From positions 13,878,193 through 13,942,192 of the forward strand of contig NC_091012.1 in NCBI RefSeq assembly GCF_041146395.1: 64,000 bases of DNA. The letters run 5' to 3'. Positions 34,618 through 49,404 of this stretch are shown piece after piece. Within the stretch, counting starts at the first letter, position 1. The number at the start of each line of letters is the position of its first letter. The translations under genes were made by a program, and so were the position numbers. The notes under the pieces are model-generated. The model was given only the letters and a program-made list of their open reading frames with translations. It was not told the origin of the DNA and did not search any database. Origin of the DNA: Eulemur rufifrons. Lineage: Eukaryota > Chordata > Mammalia > Primates > Lemuridae.

Positions 34618-35726
34618 GAATTAATGGCACAAGGTCCCCAAGAAAGTAGAAGTGGATGCAATCCAAAGTAGGGATACATTATCTTTGGACAAATACAAGA
34701 GTAAGGAGGGAGAAAAGACCCATGTGACTATAAAGACATTCCTGGTAGAGGAGGGGTTTAGGAAGAGCTCTCTCAATGACCTTTATGTTTCTCTATTTTA
34801 ATAGATTTCTACTTAAAAAATTACTCTGTGAAAAAGGGATTGATAAATAGAGAAGTCTACACTTCACAAGACCTCAATACACCTAAAAAAGAACCCAAAC
34901 AGATATCTTTCCTCAAAGGTGGGTCAATGGAAAAGAAATTTCCACAAAAATCAAGGAGCTCAAGTATAAATAGATATATCATAAAAGTGGAAGATGGGAC
35001 TAATTTTACCCCAAATAGTTAAAAGAAGTAGCAACAACATCAGGAGAAGAGTAAAAAAAAATAAGAAAATTATATGTAATGGCAAAAAGTGAATATTTAC
35101 AAACCTTATACACACATACGAGACCACAAAAAGAGCCAGAAGGAGTGTTAACTTTTAAATACAACAGAATGAAAAAGTCAGGGAAGCAGGAATGATTAGT
35201 ATTTATTCTTATTCTATTCTATTTGAAATATTTAAGTAAAATTTAAAAACAAAAATCAGTGATATGTTGAAATGTGGGAGACCAAGGTGGAATGGGAAAA
35301 GATTCAACAAAGTTCAGTCTCAGTAACTAATATCTAGTGTTAGTAAATGCTTAGGATTTAGTGACTGCATTCTGTGATAATATTAATAATAATGTCTGAA
35401 GTCCTTGGAATGTCATTACATACTATTTTGGATAGTTCTTGTAGACTTGAGATGATGCCTATTTTAAGTTACAAAATAGTGTCTGCATTTAACAATAAAC
35501 ACACACAAAAATAGATATTACATGACCTGGAAAATTGAAGAGTTTTAAACTGACTAAGCAGGAAGATATTGGGAAGCCTTTTTATAAAAATTGAGTTAAA
35601 AACAGGTTGTTGGAATGGAATATTGGAGAGCATTAAGAAAATAAGCACCTATCCTATTACAGTGGCAAGTCTGGGAGAGCAAAGAGGAAGAAAAGAAGAG
35701 TAATGTGATTTGTATTAAACAAGTGT
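34618..35726. other. No gene recognised
   Basis: A-rich sequence without coding signature. The frame 34828-35022 is lysine-rich by composition only. Confidence 0.4.
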
Positions 35727-37586
<1,860 letters not shown>

Positions 37587-37881
37587 GGTTTGGTCAGGTG
37601 TGGTGGCTCATGCCTATAATCCCGGCATTTTGGGGAGCTGAGGATGAAGGGTTGCTTGAGGCCAGGAGTTTGACACCAGCCTGGGTAATATAATGAAACC
37701 CCAACTCTACAAAAAAGAAAAAAATTTAGCTGGGCATGGTGGCACATGTCTGTAGTCCCAGCTACTTGGGAGGAAGAGATGGAGGATCACTTGAGCCCAG
37801 GAATTTGAGGCTGCAGTGAGCTATGACTATGCCACTGCACTGCAGCCAGAGTGGCAGAGTGAGATCTTGTCTCTAACAATA
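37587..37881 (+). mobile_element. Alu with short TSD
   Basis: 'ggtcaggtgtggtggctcat' to 'gagatcttgtctctaacaat'. The repeat aagagaca flanks it at 37579-37586 and 37882-37889. Confidence 0.9.
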
Positions 37882-38319
37882 AAGAGACAATTGTGTACAG
37901 AAAGAACACCAAAAAAAATAAAAACCCACCAACTTAGACTACATTTTATTGGGACTGGGGCTTCAGCTCCTCAGCTGAGCAGATTTGGCTTCTGTAGGGT
38001 GCTCATGTGATGAACCTGGGTTGCATAATGCCACACACCACACAAGCTGTTTCTCTCCAGTAGCTCCACACAAATGAAAGAGAATACTTCTATAAAAAAT
38101 TCTGATTTTGTAATCAATATAACCAATGCTTTGCCCAGGAGAGGTAAAGAACAACTTGGAGACCACAAGAGCAACTGAAGCCATGGTGTCCAAACCAGGC
38201 TTGCCCTCATCTTGGCTGCCTTAGCATTAGCTCAAAAATCCAAAGAATTGAAACTTCAGTAGTTGCTCAGCTTGGCCATCTGATAAACCTCTACTTATTC
38301 TTTGAGCCTTATCACAAGC

Positions 38320-38590
38320 AGAGCCTCCTCTGCAATGCTTCTCTGATTCCTGCAAGGCTGTGAGGTTCTATATCTTCAATGCAATCAGTTCCTACTTCAA
38401 ACTCTTACTAAGAGCAACATTTATCACATTATATGGTAACTTTTTACTTGTCTCACACCCCCATAAAAGTAGGTACTCCCTTAGGACAGAGCTATTGCGT
38501 TTATTTTTTTGTATCCCCTACACTAAGTATAGTGTCTAGCTTGTTGTAGCAGTCTTAATACATTCTTCTTGAATAAATGAATAAACAAGT
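38320..38590 (+). repeat. L2 LINE 3' end
   Basis: 'ctctgcaatgcttctctgattcc', 'catttatcacattatatgg', 'cttaggacagagctattg' and 'cattcttcttgaataaatgaat' match L2 3' landmarks in order. Confidence 0.65.
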
Positions 38591-41500
38591 TGAATTGAGA
38601 GTACCAACAATCACAAATTTTCAACAGTTTACAATGATTCCTTATTTTTCAGTATTTTCTACTTTCATTTATGCCTCTGCTTCTGCTTTCTGTTCTTCTG
38701 TAGCATTTTTGTTTTATTAAAACAACCACCATTTTGTAATGGTGATGAGTTTGGGTCAGGAAATTAGGCCACAGTAGGTACTGTTCATCCCTCTCCAGGA
38801 TGACTGGGGCCTCAGCTGGAGTGGATCTGGTGATTGGCCCTGGCTGAGACTGCCCACCTGCAGCCATATGTCTAGAGCGTCAGTTCTAGCTGTCAGCTGG
38901 GTTTTTCTGCTCTTCTCCTTATCACATTGCCTGAGACTGGAAGTCCCCGATGACTTGCATGTCAGGCACCTAGCCACTGAAGGCTGGCATATCTAGAACT
39001 GGTCAGACATCCTTCATAGCATAGTGGTCTCAGAGTAGTCAGAACACAGCAGTATAATACCCAATGTGTTTCACTTCTCTAGTGAACCCATCAATCTAAA
39101 AACATGGGGGAAGTAGGGAAGGTGTGGTGAGCAGCATTCCTTCAACTGAAGGAAAAAAACTCAAAACCTCAAAACCAGTTTCATCCCTGTTATGAAGTGT
39201 AACCAGATCATCACCTTATAATGGGTTAAGCTAACACTACTGTAATGAAATCTAAGTCTTATGCACTATCTGACATCAAAAGAACCCTTTCCCCCTTGGC
39301 CTATGGGTTTTTTAGAAAGTAGAAAGAATGCAAATTTCTGCAGATGCTTCCAGAAACAAATTTGTCACAAGTTAAATCTATTTTCTGATGTCCACTTATA
39401 TTTTTAATATACATAGTCATATATAATATATTCAACTTACTTTTTTAAAAAAATGACACACACATTAATCAAACTACGAAAAGTAATGAAAGGATGACCT
39501 TGTTAGTGAAATAACAGAAAAAATATTTAACCCATAGTAAGGGCTATAAAAAATCATACGAGCACTTGTACACACTCATGCTTTCTTTCTATCTCTCTCT
39601 CTTTCTCTCCTCTCTCCTCTCTCCTTTCTGACAGGAACACCATGGGGTTCCAACTTTACAACATCTGAAATGATCCAAGCAGGTAGAAAGGAAATATAAA
39701 TCTTTCTCTTTACATTCACCAGCTCACTGCCTTTTAGAATGTGTTTTTTTTATAGCCTCAAGGAGTTCCTGAGTGGACAGCAGATGTGCTAGGCACAGGC
39801 CTCAGTTTCTGCCCTAAACTATATCTCAAGGGAAGAATCAATGACAAGATCACAATCAAGCAATAAATCTGTCTCCAAAGGAAAGGTGGCCACTTCTCTA
39901 ATCTGCCTGCCACTAAGTAAAGAGAAGCAGCAGATGCAGCAATTCATAGTACCCTGTTAATTTGTCTACAGCAATAAATCATCTTCACTCTCTTTACAAC
40001 TCCTAAGTAAAAAGTCTGAGTAACTGGTCTTCTATGCCAACGCACTCTCCCTCTTCCTCTTTCATGTTGGCCCTTTTTCCTGTCTGGAAAAAGTAAAATA
40101 AACTTTTTTTCCTCTTTCTGTCTTAAACTTTGTTTGGAGAAATCTTTCTTAAACCCAAATTCACTAGCTCACACCCTAACAAGTAATATGGAAAATTTCC
40201 AAAATTCACACACCTAGAACATCACATTTTTCTAGGGATCACTTTGACAGAGCAACTTAGAATCTATGATTTCAGCAAATGAAGAGTCTTATGTAAAATG
40301 AAACCATTACATAAAATAGGATTTTAAATGTGATTTTCATTGTTACTTTTAATTAGCAACTGCCATGTGGATGTGTACTTTGAGTTGCTTTACATGCAAA
40401 AACTATAAAACCAACAGAACCCCCAGGATATGGTAATATGAATATCTCTCGGGAAGCCCTCCACTGAGATGAAAGACCTGCCTAACCCCACCATGTCAGG
40501 ATTGTTCTTTCTCTAAGGAAGTAGATTGAATAAAAGGACTGTTTGCTATTGCTAATTTTTTTTTTTTAAGCAAAGCATGCCAAGATATGTGTGTCTTTCC
40601 CCAGAAGTGTCTGGGGAAAAGTCTGCAACATCTGCCAACTCTGCTTAGTGCTCTTTTCGGTAGGAATCATGCTTTGCTGGCATTTTATGTTTCTATATGA
40701 GAATACAGAGAAACCTTTCTCTCAGGGTCCTTAATGAGGTAAGAGATCTGTGAGTGGGTAGCAACTGTGATTAGGTGTCTGTACAGGGAAAAGGAATAAA
40801 CAGGGTCATAGGAATACATTACTTACTGACATCCTAACAAGGCCTTGACTGAAGGCCAATCACAGAGTGAGCAATGCTGCTTCTGAGTCTTAAGATAATT
40901 TGGACAATTAATTATAATTAAAAAGCATTTAATAAGGATTTATATAACTAATGGTCAACTGTCTTCAGGCAGTGGGCTAGAAGTCGTGCTTTGCTGACCA
41001 TACCAGCACCTGAGGCAAAGGAAAAATAAGTAATATTTATCCAGTCTTTATTAAAATTGTTGATTCTTGTTCATACTTTTTATTTTGATTTTTTACATCA
41101 TTTTTATTTTTAAAAATATTGCATCAACATATAAATTATGATTACTGAGTGTTTTTGGTGACCCTTAAATTTGGTGCCTGTGGCAAGTGGCTTGTTATCT
41201 CACCTTAGTCAAGGCCCTGTGTCCAGCCAATGTGAGGGGTATTTGGATATTGCTTGGCCTGCCTTTGAAAGAGAATAAAGGGGGAACAAAACCTGGGACA
41301 TATCTCTGAACCTTGGCGTCTTGACATTTCCAAATCAATGTGATCAAAAGAATGAAATTCCAGGATGGTCCAGAGACTGGAGACAGCCCCATGTCCTGTG
41401 AGTACCAATATTACACCATTTTACAGATGAAATACTAGGACAGTATGAGTAACAGACATGCCTGGGAACAAAAATCTAGAAAGTGTCAAGTGAGAGCTTG

Positions 41501-41611
41501 AACCCAGACTAGACATATTCCATAGGCCATGTTTCCAGCCACCGGGCTTCAAGAGATTGACTACTCACTGTGCTTCCCAGCACTCCCCACTGAAAAAGAA
41601 ACATATGGCAT
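38591..41611. other. No gene recognised; CT-rich tract
   Basis: Three kilobases of anonymous DNA. A CT-rich simple tract lies at 39581-39630. Minus frames at 38649-38977 and 41195-41408 have no recognised domain. Confidence 0.4.
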
Positions 41612-41902
41612 GGCATGGCAGATCATAAATGTAATGTTATCACTTTATGAGGCCAAGGTGGGAGGATCACTTGAGGCCAGGAGTTCAAACTAGCCTGAGC
41701 AACATAGAAAGACCCTGACTCTACAAAGCATGGAAAAGAATATCCAGATATGGTGGCACGTGCCTTTAGTCCCAGCTACTTGGGAGGCTGAGGCAGGAGG
41801 ATTGCTTGAGCCTAGGAGTTCAAGTTTGCAGTGAGTTATTATGAGGCCACTGCTCTCTAACTCAGGCAACAGAGTGAGACCTTGTCTTAAAAGAAAAAAA
41901 AA
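41612..41902 (+). mobile_element. Old Alu
   Basis: The left monomer is badly decayed at its start; from 'ggccaaggtgggaggatcac' on it is clear, through 'cccagctacttgggaggctg' to 'gagaccttgtctta' and an A-rich tail. Confidence 0.85.
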
Positions 41903-42471
41903 AATAATATTTTTTTCTTAACAGTCAATTAAAGCTATGAGAAAAAATCTAAGTGTTAATAATTTTTATTACATTTTGCCTCTTACAGAAGTAACATATA
42001 TTCACTGTAGAGAAGTTAGAAAAGAAACATAAACAGGAGAAAAATAAATCATAATCACATTCCAAGAGCTACTTACTATTAGCATTTTGTTGCATCTTTC
42101 TCTGTTTTATTTTAATAAAAATAAATTATTTGTACATAATTTTAAAATGAAACTATGCTACCTAAGAGTTTTTTTGTAAGTTGCTTTCTTCACTTAACAC
42201 TATACCTTGAACATCTTTCTCTGCCATTGCTTTTTTTTTTTTTTTTTACAGAGTAATTTGCAATGGCTTGATAGTATGCATCACTAATTCATGAATATTT
42301 TTGTGTCTCCAGGCAGGGAGCTAGCCACAGGAGATACATCAGTTAACAAAATAAAGAATTTGGCCCTTTGGAGTTGATGTTTAAGTAGAGAGACTTTAAG
42401 AAACTAAATTAATAAATGTGTCAGTTATTAGGGGCACTATTTTCTAAGGAATGGTTGGGGAGATACGGGGA
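41903..42471. other. Anonymous DNA with an ancient repeat-like patch
   Basis: 42300-42400 ('ggagatacatcagttaacaaaataaag', 'gagttgatgtttaagtag') has the style of an L2/MIR-class relic. No gene seen. Confidence 0.35.
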
Positions 42472-42806
42472 TGTTATGAGCTAAGTTGCACCCCCAAAAA
42501 TTCATATACTGAAGTCCTAACTCCCAGTACCTCAGAATGTTACCATATTAGGAGATAGGGTCTTGACAGAGGTAATAAATTTAAAATGAGATCATTAGGG
42601 TGTGCCATAATTCAATATGAGAGGTATTCCTAGAATAAGAGTAAATTTGGACACAAGCACATAGGGGGAAGATCACAAGAAGACATGGGAGAGGATGCCA
42701 TCTACAAGCCAGGGACAGAGGCCTGGAGCAGATCCTTCCCTCATGGTCCCTAAGGAAACCAATCCTGCTGGAACCTTGATCTTGGACTTCCAGTATCCAG
42801 AACTAT
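42472..42806 (+). repeat. MaLR/MLT-type LTR, 3' truncated
   Basis: 'gttatgagctaagttgcacccccaaaaattcatatactgaagtcct', 'gtacctcagaatgtta', 'gatagggtcttgac', 'atcttggacttccagtatccagaactatg' follow a mammalian MaLR LTR consensus in order. The usual ending ('gagaaataaatttctgttg') is missing. GC-rich sequence begins immediately afterwards. Confidence 0.7.
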
Positions 42807-45114
42807 GCAGGATGCCAAGCATCTGGGGTATGGGTGTGGGGAGCCTGCCAGCAGGTAAGTCTCTGGGTGAGCACCAGTCCCCAGCCCCTGGAATACATGG
42901 CATGCCTGGCTCCAGACCACAGACAGCTTCCCGCTCCCCGACCCCACCCTTGGAACCTCTGACCACCCCCCTTGCTCCCATTGGAATGCCAGACCTTCCC
43001 TCCACACCACCCAGGCACCTGAAATTCTACACCACTCCACCTGGGAACCCCACACCTGCTGTCCCATCCCCACATCTGTCCTCAATCCCAGACCTGCCCT
43101 CCCCAGCCTGAGACCTGTGCCCCCAGCCTCAAAACTGCCATATTCTTCCAGGCCCTCGCTCTGATCTCTCTGATGGAGGCATTTCAGGCACCGCGGCTGC
43201 AAGAGGGAAGAGCTAGGGCAGGAAAGTCCCTGCTCTCTTGGTGTGGAGGCCTCCAGCTGGGAGAGAGAACCCTGTCCTCTGACTCCCTGCAGCCACAAGC
43301 CCACTCACCTTCTTCAGCCTTTGCTGCTTCATCTAGGGTTCCTGGGGGTTCCTCTCCAGGGTGACCACCTGCTAGGGTCAGGGACAAGGTCAGTGAGACC
43401 ATCCTTCCCTCACCGAGTTACACCACAGCCCCCCCCCCGGCTTTGGGCCCTGGATACCTGGCCTGAGTCAGCTGGTGCAATGCTATGATCACTCCATCAG
43501 CTCTCATTCTAGATGCACTCCCAACTGCAACACTCACTCACTGTGTCACCTTGGGCATGCAGCCTGGCCGCCGTGAGACAGTTTCTCATCTGGAGAGTGG
43601 CATGGGAACCACACTTACCTCACAGGGTCTCCTGAGGACTCAGTGTCATGTAGCTGTCATCATTGTTCTCACCACCATCCCTCTGTGGAAGAGCCAGGCA
43701 CAAGCACCCTCACATTCCTGTCCTCCCTTGAATGTCATCATGAGGCTGTGAGGCATGCGCAACATGCTCATCACCCCTATATTTTCCAGATGAGGAAACA
43801 GAGGCCCAAGGAGGGCAGTGACTTGCCCAGGGCCCCCTAGGAAATGCTGGTTCCTCCCTCTACCTGGGGGCCCCATCCCAGCTGCCTGCAACCCACACCC
43901 AACACCACCACTGACCAGGGTCCCACCTGTGGGCTCTCTATCTTGTCCATGTCCCCAACCAGGACCATCCATGGTAGGAGGGGTACCAGGTGCCTTGGGA
44001 GGCCTGGCTGACTGGCTCCCATCTGCCCCAGGCCCACTGTAATCTTTGACCCACAAGCTGCATTTGAGGACACACCAACAGCTTCATGACCTTACTGAGG
44101 AAAGTTTACACAGAACTGCTTCTCCATCCATTTGGGAAATAGTCACTCAAGGTGCCATGCCTGACTGATAAAGCAGGGTCTGCCTAAGGTGCTGGGTGGG
44201 ACAGTTTTCTTCCTCATTTACATGGAAGATTCTGAGGTCTGGTCAGGAAGCATCCACTGGGAATTCATGAGTCCCCTGGTTCCTTCTCAGAAGCCACCTG
44301 TAGCTCATGCCCCTGCTAACTGGGTAGTGCACTGAGAATCCTATGACTGTGATTCTGACACTGATGAGCAGTGCCTGCAAAGGGCATAGAGGAGACCCAC
44401 AGAAAACACATGTCTGTCCCACCTATGCCTATAGGGACACAAAGCTGGGCAGCCCATCTGCCCCCCTGGCCTGTGAACCTTCTCTGCTATCCCCACATCT
44501 GGTGTAGGCAGAGAGCCCCTCCCCATGAAGGTGCGGTGCAGACAGGAGCAGCAGGGGCCTGGTTCCTGAGGAATGGCTGCGCTAGTTTGCAGAAGGAAGG
44601 AAGCCTGACCTGCCATATCCACCCAGAGCCCTGAGGAAGCTCCATCAGCAGATGGACCAGTGTGGGAGCCAGAGCCCTGCTAACACCACAGCTCATGCCC
44701 TGCTGAACAGCACAGCTGCTACCACCACACCCCATGACCAGGGCCTCCTGCCCCCAGCCCACCTGTCCATGGACACACACATCTCTCTTCCGTTAGTTCA
44801 GACTAGACATGAATGGAATTTTTCAAGTAAACTGTCAGTGAGAAATGTTTTTTAAAAGCCATACCTGGTCCAGTACCTCTTCCTACCTCACCCTTTTCTC
44901 CACCCCCAGCACTTGCCCCACCTCCCGGCCTTTGTGTTACTTTGATGAGCAGATTCTTGCTCAGTGTGTTGACTTTCCTGAGATTTTTATATTTTCTGGA
45001 GAATTTTATGTGGAGAGGGGAAAGAAGGAAGGACGAGTTTATCTGGGACTCTGGGTGACTCTGAACTCTGAGCTGGGCTGTCCTGTGCCCATGTGACTCT
45101 CTCCTCCTCCCCAG
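42807..45114 (+). other. GC-rich flank of the RALGDS-like relic
   Basis: Markedly GC-rich, C-rich on the plus strand, with overlapping chance frames on both strands. It lies directly upstream of three recognisable RALGDS-like exons and may hold further decayed exons or introns. A CAG|GTAAGT donor-like site occurs near 42855. MIR-type sequence interrupts it at 43500-43830. I cannot name an exon here. Confidence 0.4.
43500..43830 (+). repeat. MIR SINE fragments
   Basis: 'ctgtgtcaccttgggcatgcagcctgg', 'gacagtttctcatctggagag', 'cttacctcacagggtctcctgaggac' are MIR landmarks. A second core, 'ttccagatgaggaaacagaggccc ... gacttgcccagggcc', follows at 43785-43835. Confidence 0.65.
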
Positions 45115-45326
45115 GAGCTGTTCAGGAAGGTGGTGCCCTATGGATGCCTGGGCTCCATCTGGAGGACATCCAGAAGGACAAGGAGCACCTGGCACCCACC
45201 ATCTGTGCCACCCTCACCCACTTCTATAGTATGGTCAACTGTGTCATCACCATCTGTCTTAGGGACCACAGTATGATGGGCCAGGACAGGGCCAGAGTAG
45301 TGGGGAATTGGGTCAGGATGACCGGG
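45115..45326 (+). pseudogene. RALGDS/RGL-like RasGEF-domain exon, frameshifted
   Basis: The exon starts after a strong acceptor (pyrimidine tract then ccccag at 45114) with ELFRKVVPYGCLGSIW. A frameshift near 45166 moves the rest to another frame: KEHLAPTICATLTHFYSMVN, CVITICLRD, DRARVVGNWV. These recall the catalytic domain of Ral guanine-nucleotide exchange factors (RALGDS, RGL family). It ends at GGG|GTAAGC (45326/45327), a good donor. Both splice sites show an unprocessed gene copy. With exons 45681-45782 and 46286-46355 it forms a collinear relic. The parent could be RALGDS or an RGL4-like paralogue. Confidence 0.82.
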
Positions 45327-45680
45327 GTAAGCCATGAAAGGGGCCAGGGAATTCCCTCTCTGGAGATGAGGGAACTGCCCCTTCTCCTTGATCATCTCTT
45401 AGGATTGTACAGTTCATAGGCCCTTCCTGTCAGGGGCATACTGGCCTTGACACGCTTGGCCCAGTGCTGGATGCTCATTTCCTCCCTGGGTTCCTTCCTT
45501 GGGTGGAAGTAAAATCCTCCTCCCTGTGACTGTTGCTCATGGTGTCCCAGGTGTGCCCTCCTGTGGCTCCCTGGGCCTCTGTCTGATCCAGGATGGGAGA
45601 TGTCAGCAGAGGGGCCTGAAGGTGGGGCAGGCAGGGCTCCAAGTCCCCCTCCCCATGCTTTATTTTCTTTTCTCCCCAAG

Positions 45681-45782
45681 AGCATCTCATTTGTGGAACT
45701 TCTCCTCAGCCCACTTCATCCTCTCTGTTCTGGAGAGCACCCTGATATATCATCTCAAAAAGACTTGGGGACAGGTTTACAG
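45681..45782 (+). pseudogene. RALGDS/RGL-like RasGEF exon, second
   Basis: The acceptor 'tttctccccaag' ends at 45680. The exon reads HLWNFSSAHFILSVLEST and YHLKKTWGQVYR, the helix following the previous exon in Ral GEFs. The donor ACAG|GTGGAT is at 45782/45783. Its frame is open, but it is preceded by a frame-broken exon. Intron of about 350 bp. Confidence 0.8.
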
Positions 45783-46285
45783 GTGGATAGCACTCTCTCC
45801 ACAGGAGCACGAGGGTGGACCAGGGACCTCCCACTAGTCTGGCCATTCCCGTCAATGACCCTAGGTGGCGACAGAAAGCCAGGGACACTGGAGGCAGGGT
45901 TGCGCTGATGGGGCAGATCTCTAAGTTCCCCCATGGACCTTAGGCCAGGATTTTCAACTCAGCACTTAGTTTTGTTAACTACCAGGCATGGGCTGTTGCC
46001 AACTGGAGACATTCAAATGTGTACTACACAGGAAATGGAACTCCTTGCCCAACTCACATCTGAACTGTATAAACAGCTGCTCAGTTGAAATGGGGCTGGA
46101 GCCAAGGGGACCAGCATGACAGCTCCTTCCACAGTGCTGTGGAGCCCTTGAGACTCAGAGGAATCCAGTGAAAATGCTCACCCAGGCAGTTTGGTATTTT
46201 TGAAGTTCTTAAATAAAAAGAATTTGAACGTACACACCTCCCCTTTGTTCCCAAATTTATGCTCCTTTCTTTTCCATCTCCACAG

Positions 46286-46355
46286 AAAAAGCTCCAGAAA
46301 TTTTTAAAACCTCCTAAAGACAGACAACATGCTGAGCCAGGATCTACTCATCAAG
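46286..46355 (+). pseudogene. RALGDS/RGL-like RasGEF exon, third, degraded
   Basis: Acceptor 'ttttccatctccacag' ends at 46285. About 70 bp follow, starting with a QK..L-like stretch and ending, in a shifted frame, with MLSQDLLIK before AAG|GTAAAT (46355/46356). The Ral GEF counterpart is longer, so this exon has lost bases. No later exon was found before the L1 at 47422, so the copy is truncated or continues beyond it. Confidence 0.6.
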
Positions 46356-47370
46356 GTAAATGGAGGCTGGGAGATGGGGGAGCAAGTGTTTGGGGGGCAG
46401 AGAAAAGGGTGAGGTGGGAAGGGTTACTGAATCATTTTTTTTTTTTTACTTTCTCACCAAAAGTTTACTTAAAAATTCCAGTCACCAGTCATGTCTAGGC
46501 TGGACTACCAGGAAGAGAGAGGTTTTGGGCAGGTGGGATGTGGGGGCAGGAGGCCCTGGTCATGGTTACAGCTCTATTTCTCCCAGACATCAAATTAGTG
46601 AGGGTTTTTATTTTTACTGCTTTTAATATGGAACCCCTCCAGCTCCTCTGAATGCTGTGAACTGTCTTAATTCTGAAGGACAAATAGGACTCGTGACTGA
46701 GTGTACTTCAGGTGTCCCTGTGTCACAACTGCATTTTTGAGGAGCCTTGGGAGGAGGAGGGGCAGTGAAGGTGACAGTTGGAAGCATTCACTGTTTGGGT
46801 GAATTCTCTGGTCCCCATGGTTTCTTTCCCCTGCGGTGAAAGTGCTCAGATGACCTTAACTTCAAGGCCTTAAAAATCTTTGAAACACATACAAGGTCTT
46901 CAAGGGGACTTGCCAAAAATATATACAGAACTCCTGCAAATCAGCAAGACAGGCAACATAGTAGAAAATAATCTAGAGCTAGGAATCGGCACTTCGTAAG
47001 TCAAAAAGGCTACACAATCACTAATACATATGTAATGACCCTGGGATTCCTCACTCCCTTTGTCTGCACCCACCATGGTTCTCATCCATGTCACCACCAA
47101 GAAAGGCTCTGCTCCCAGTGAGACTGCTGAGCCTGGGAACACAGGAAAGGTGGGAAAATCATGGACTTGATGTAACTGTGTTTGAACACAAAGCACTGTA
47201 AAGGGTTTGTGCCCTGATTCTGGGTTTCTCAGTTTTTACTGAGTTTTTTGCCAATAACCTTTTATTGGGATTTAGCTTCCCTGTTTGTCTAATGGAAGAA
47301 TGAAACTGAATCAGAATTGGGACTTTGTATTTAACTCACAAATTCTATTGAATCTGGCCAGCACACTGCT
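46356..47370. other. Flank of the RALGDS-like relic with an old L1 scrap
   Basis: 46908-47025 ('gccaaaaatatatacagaactcctgcaaatcagcaagacaggcaac') resembles a piece of old L1 ORF2 (+). No exon or other gene recognised. Confidence 0.4.
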
Positions 47371-47397
47371 TCTCTCTCTCTCTCTCTCTCTCTCTCT
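47371..47397 (+). repeat. (TC)n microsatellite
   Basis: Uninterrupted dinucleotide run, about 13 units, 25 bp upstream of the next L1. Confidence 0.95.
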
Positions 47398-47421
47398 AAC
47401 AGAATTGCCTGTCAATATTTA

Positions 47422-48408
47422 ATGGGACCTGATTAAATTAAAACCTTCTGCACGGCAAAAGAAACAGTCACGAGAGTAAACAGCCTACAGAATGGGAAAA
47501 AATTTTCGCATGCTGCACATCAGATAAAGGACTGATAAGAAAAAAATCTAACAACCCTATCAAAAAGTGGGCAAAGGACATGAATAGAAATTTTTCAAAA
47601 GAAGATATAAGAATGGCTAACAAACATATGAAAAAATGTTCAACATCTCTAATCATCAGGGAAATGCAAATCAAAACCACAGTGAGATATCACGTAACTC
47701 CAGTGAGAATGACCTTTATCAAAAAGTCCCAAAACAATACATGTTGGTGTGGATGCGGAGAGACAGAAACATTCATACACTGCTGGTGGGACTGCAAAAT
47801 AGTGCAACCTCTGTGGAAAGCAATATGGAGATACCTTAAACAGATTCAAGTAGACCTACCATTCAATCCAGCAATCCCATTATTGGGCATCTACCCAAAA
47901 GAACAGAAGGCATTCTATGACAAAGATACCTGCACCCGAATGTTTATAGCAGCACAATTCACAATTGCAAAGATGTGGAAACAACCCAAATGCTCATCAC
48001 TACATGAGTGGATTAGTAAAATGTGGTATATGTATACCATGGAGTATTACTCAGCTATAAGAAATAATGGTGATATAGAATCTCGTTTGTTCTCCTGGAG
48101 AGACTTGAAACCCATTCTATTAAGTGAAGTATCCAAAGAATGGAAAAATAAGCACCACATGTACTCACCAGCAAATTGGTTTCCCTGATCATCACATAAA
48201 TGCACATTTTGCAATAACACCAACTGGGAATCAGACAGATGTGGGGGGGAGGGGGAGGGGATGGGTGTATACCTACATAATAGTGCGATGCACACAGTCT
48301 GGGGAATGGACATGCTTGAAGATCTGACTCGGGTGATGGGGGGGGGCATGGGCAATATACATAACCTGAACTTTTGTACCCCCATAATAAGCTGAAATTT
48401 AAAAAAAA
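47422..48408 (+). mobile_element. Young L1, 5' truncated
   Basis: Starts in ORF2 at 'gggacctgattaaattaaaa' and runs to a short A tail after 'cataataagctgaaattt'. The 202-codon frame 47580-48188 is the ORF2 C-terminus, including the Cys/His-containing region ([18 protein letters not shown]). About 35 bp are missing near 47540 relative to sister copies. One G-rich 3'UTR unit is present (48235-48350). TSDs were not found. Confidence 0.93.
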
Positions 48409-49404
48409 TCAGCTTCTCTTGAAAGATTAGATGATTGGCCCCATTTCCACATTAAAACAATTTTCTGGAACTGAGTAGGAGGCAGTGTTCATTAGGCTGG
48501 ATCACAATCTTTGCCCAAATGATACCCCTGTTGCTTCCCTCAGCGTGCACCTCAGTGTGGAGGGGACAGAGACAGTGACCATCCCATATGTTCCTCTTCC
48601 TGGGCACTTCCCAGGCCTCTTCTGATTTATTTTGGGATGGTGTGATGAAGTTCCTTCCAAAGGGAATGCAAGGCAGTGAAGGGACGGTATGAATTCTCCA
48701 CACAGTTCTTCCATCTGTGTGGTTGGAAGCCGAAAAGCTCTGAGAGGGCAGAATCAGAAGAAGGAACCAGCAAAAACCCCCAAGTTTTCACTGAAAGAGA
48801 GATGCCAAGAAAATATCTCTGACTTATGTGGGCCTGAAATATAATCAAGACACAAAGTTTTCTTGTATAAAGCCATGGATATTTGATAGTTATATGTTAC
48901 CATGGTATAGCCTGTCCTGTACTGAATAATGGAATGAATAATAATACTATTAGCAAATATCTATTATATAATACCGAAGTCTTCATAATAATTTAATTAG
49001 ATACTGTTATTTTAACCACCTTAAAGGTGAGGTTTAGAGAGGTTAAGTCATGTTCATCATATGTGATTGAGCTATGAATTTTGATGCCAAAACTTTCAGT
49101 AATCTCTTTTCTTTCATCTATTCTATATTGCCTCTCTGAACCTTTCTTCATCGGTAAAAAGTGAATAATTGTGTCAACTTTAAGGTCAGATATTAATTGC
49201 CTAAAAAGACAGTTTGGATTTATTTTAAATTATTTGGATCAGTTTGAGGTTATGTGGAGAAATTTGCAATGGTTTAATGTACATAAACCAGTCTGTACCA
49301 GACTCATATAGTGAGAATAATTTTGAGCTGGATTCTGCTGATATAGGCAATATGGAACACCTTTGTACTTTTTTTTTAAGTTTAGATTACATAAATTCTT
49401 ATTT
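48409..49404. other. Anonymous DNA with MIR-like core
   Basis: 48990-49080 ('tgttattttaaccaccttaaaggtgaggtttagagaggttaag') resembles a MIR core (+). Minus frames at 48452-48848 have no recognised motif. Confidence 0.4.

Noticed and set aside
42695..43111. 138-codon proline-rich open frame as a gene
   Set aside because: Begins inside a MaLR-type LTR and runs through C-rich DNA with overlapping open frames on both strands; compositional.
44803..45195. 130-codon minus frame across the first RALGDS-like exon
   Set aside because: Antisense of an exon with clear plus-strand splice sites and homology.
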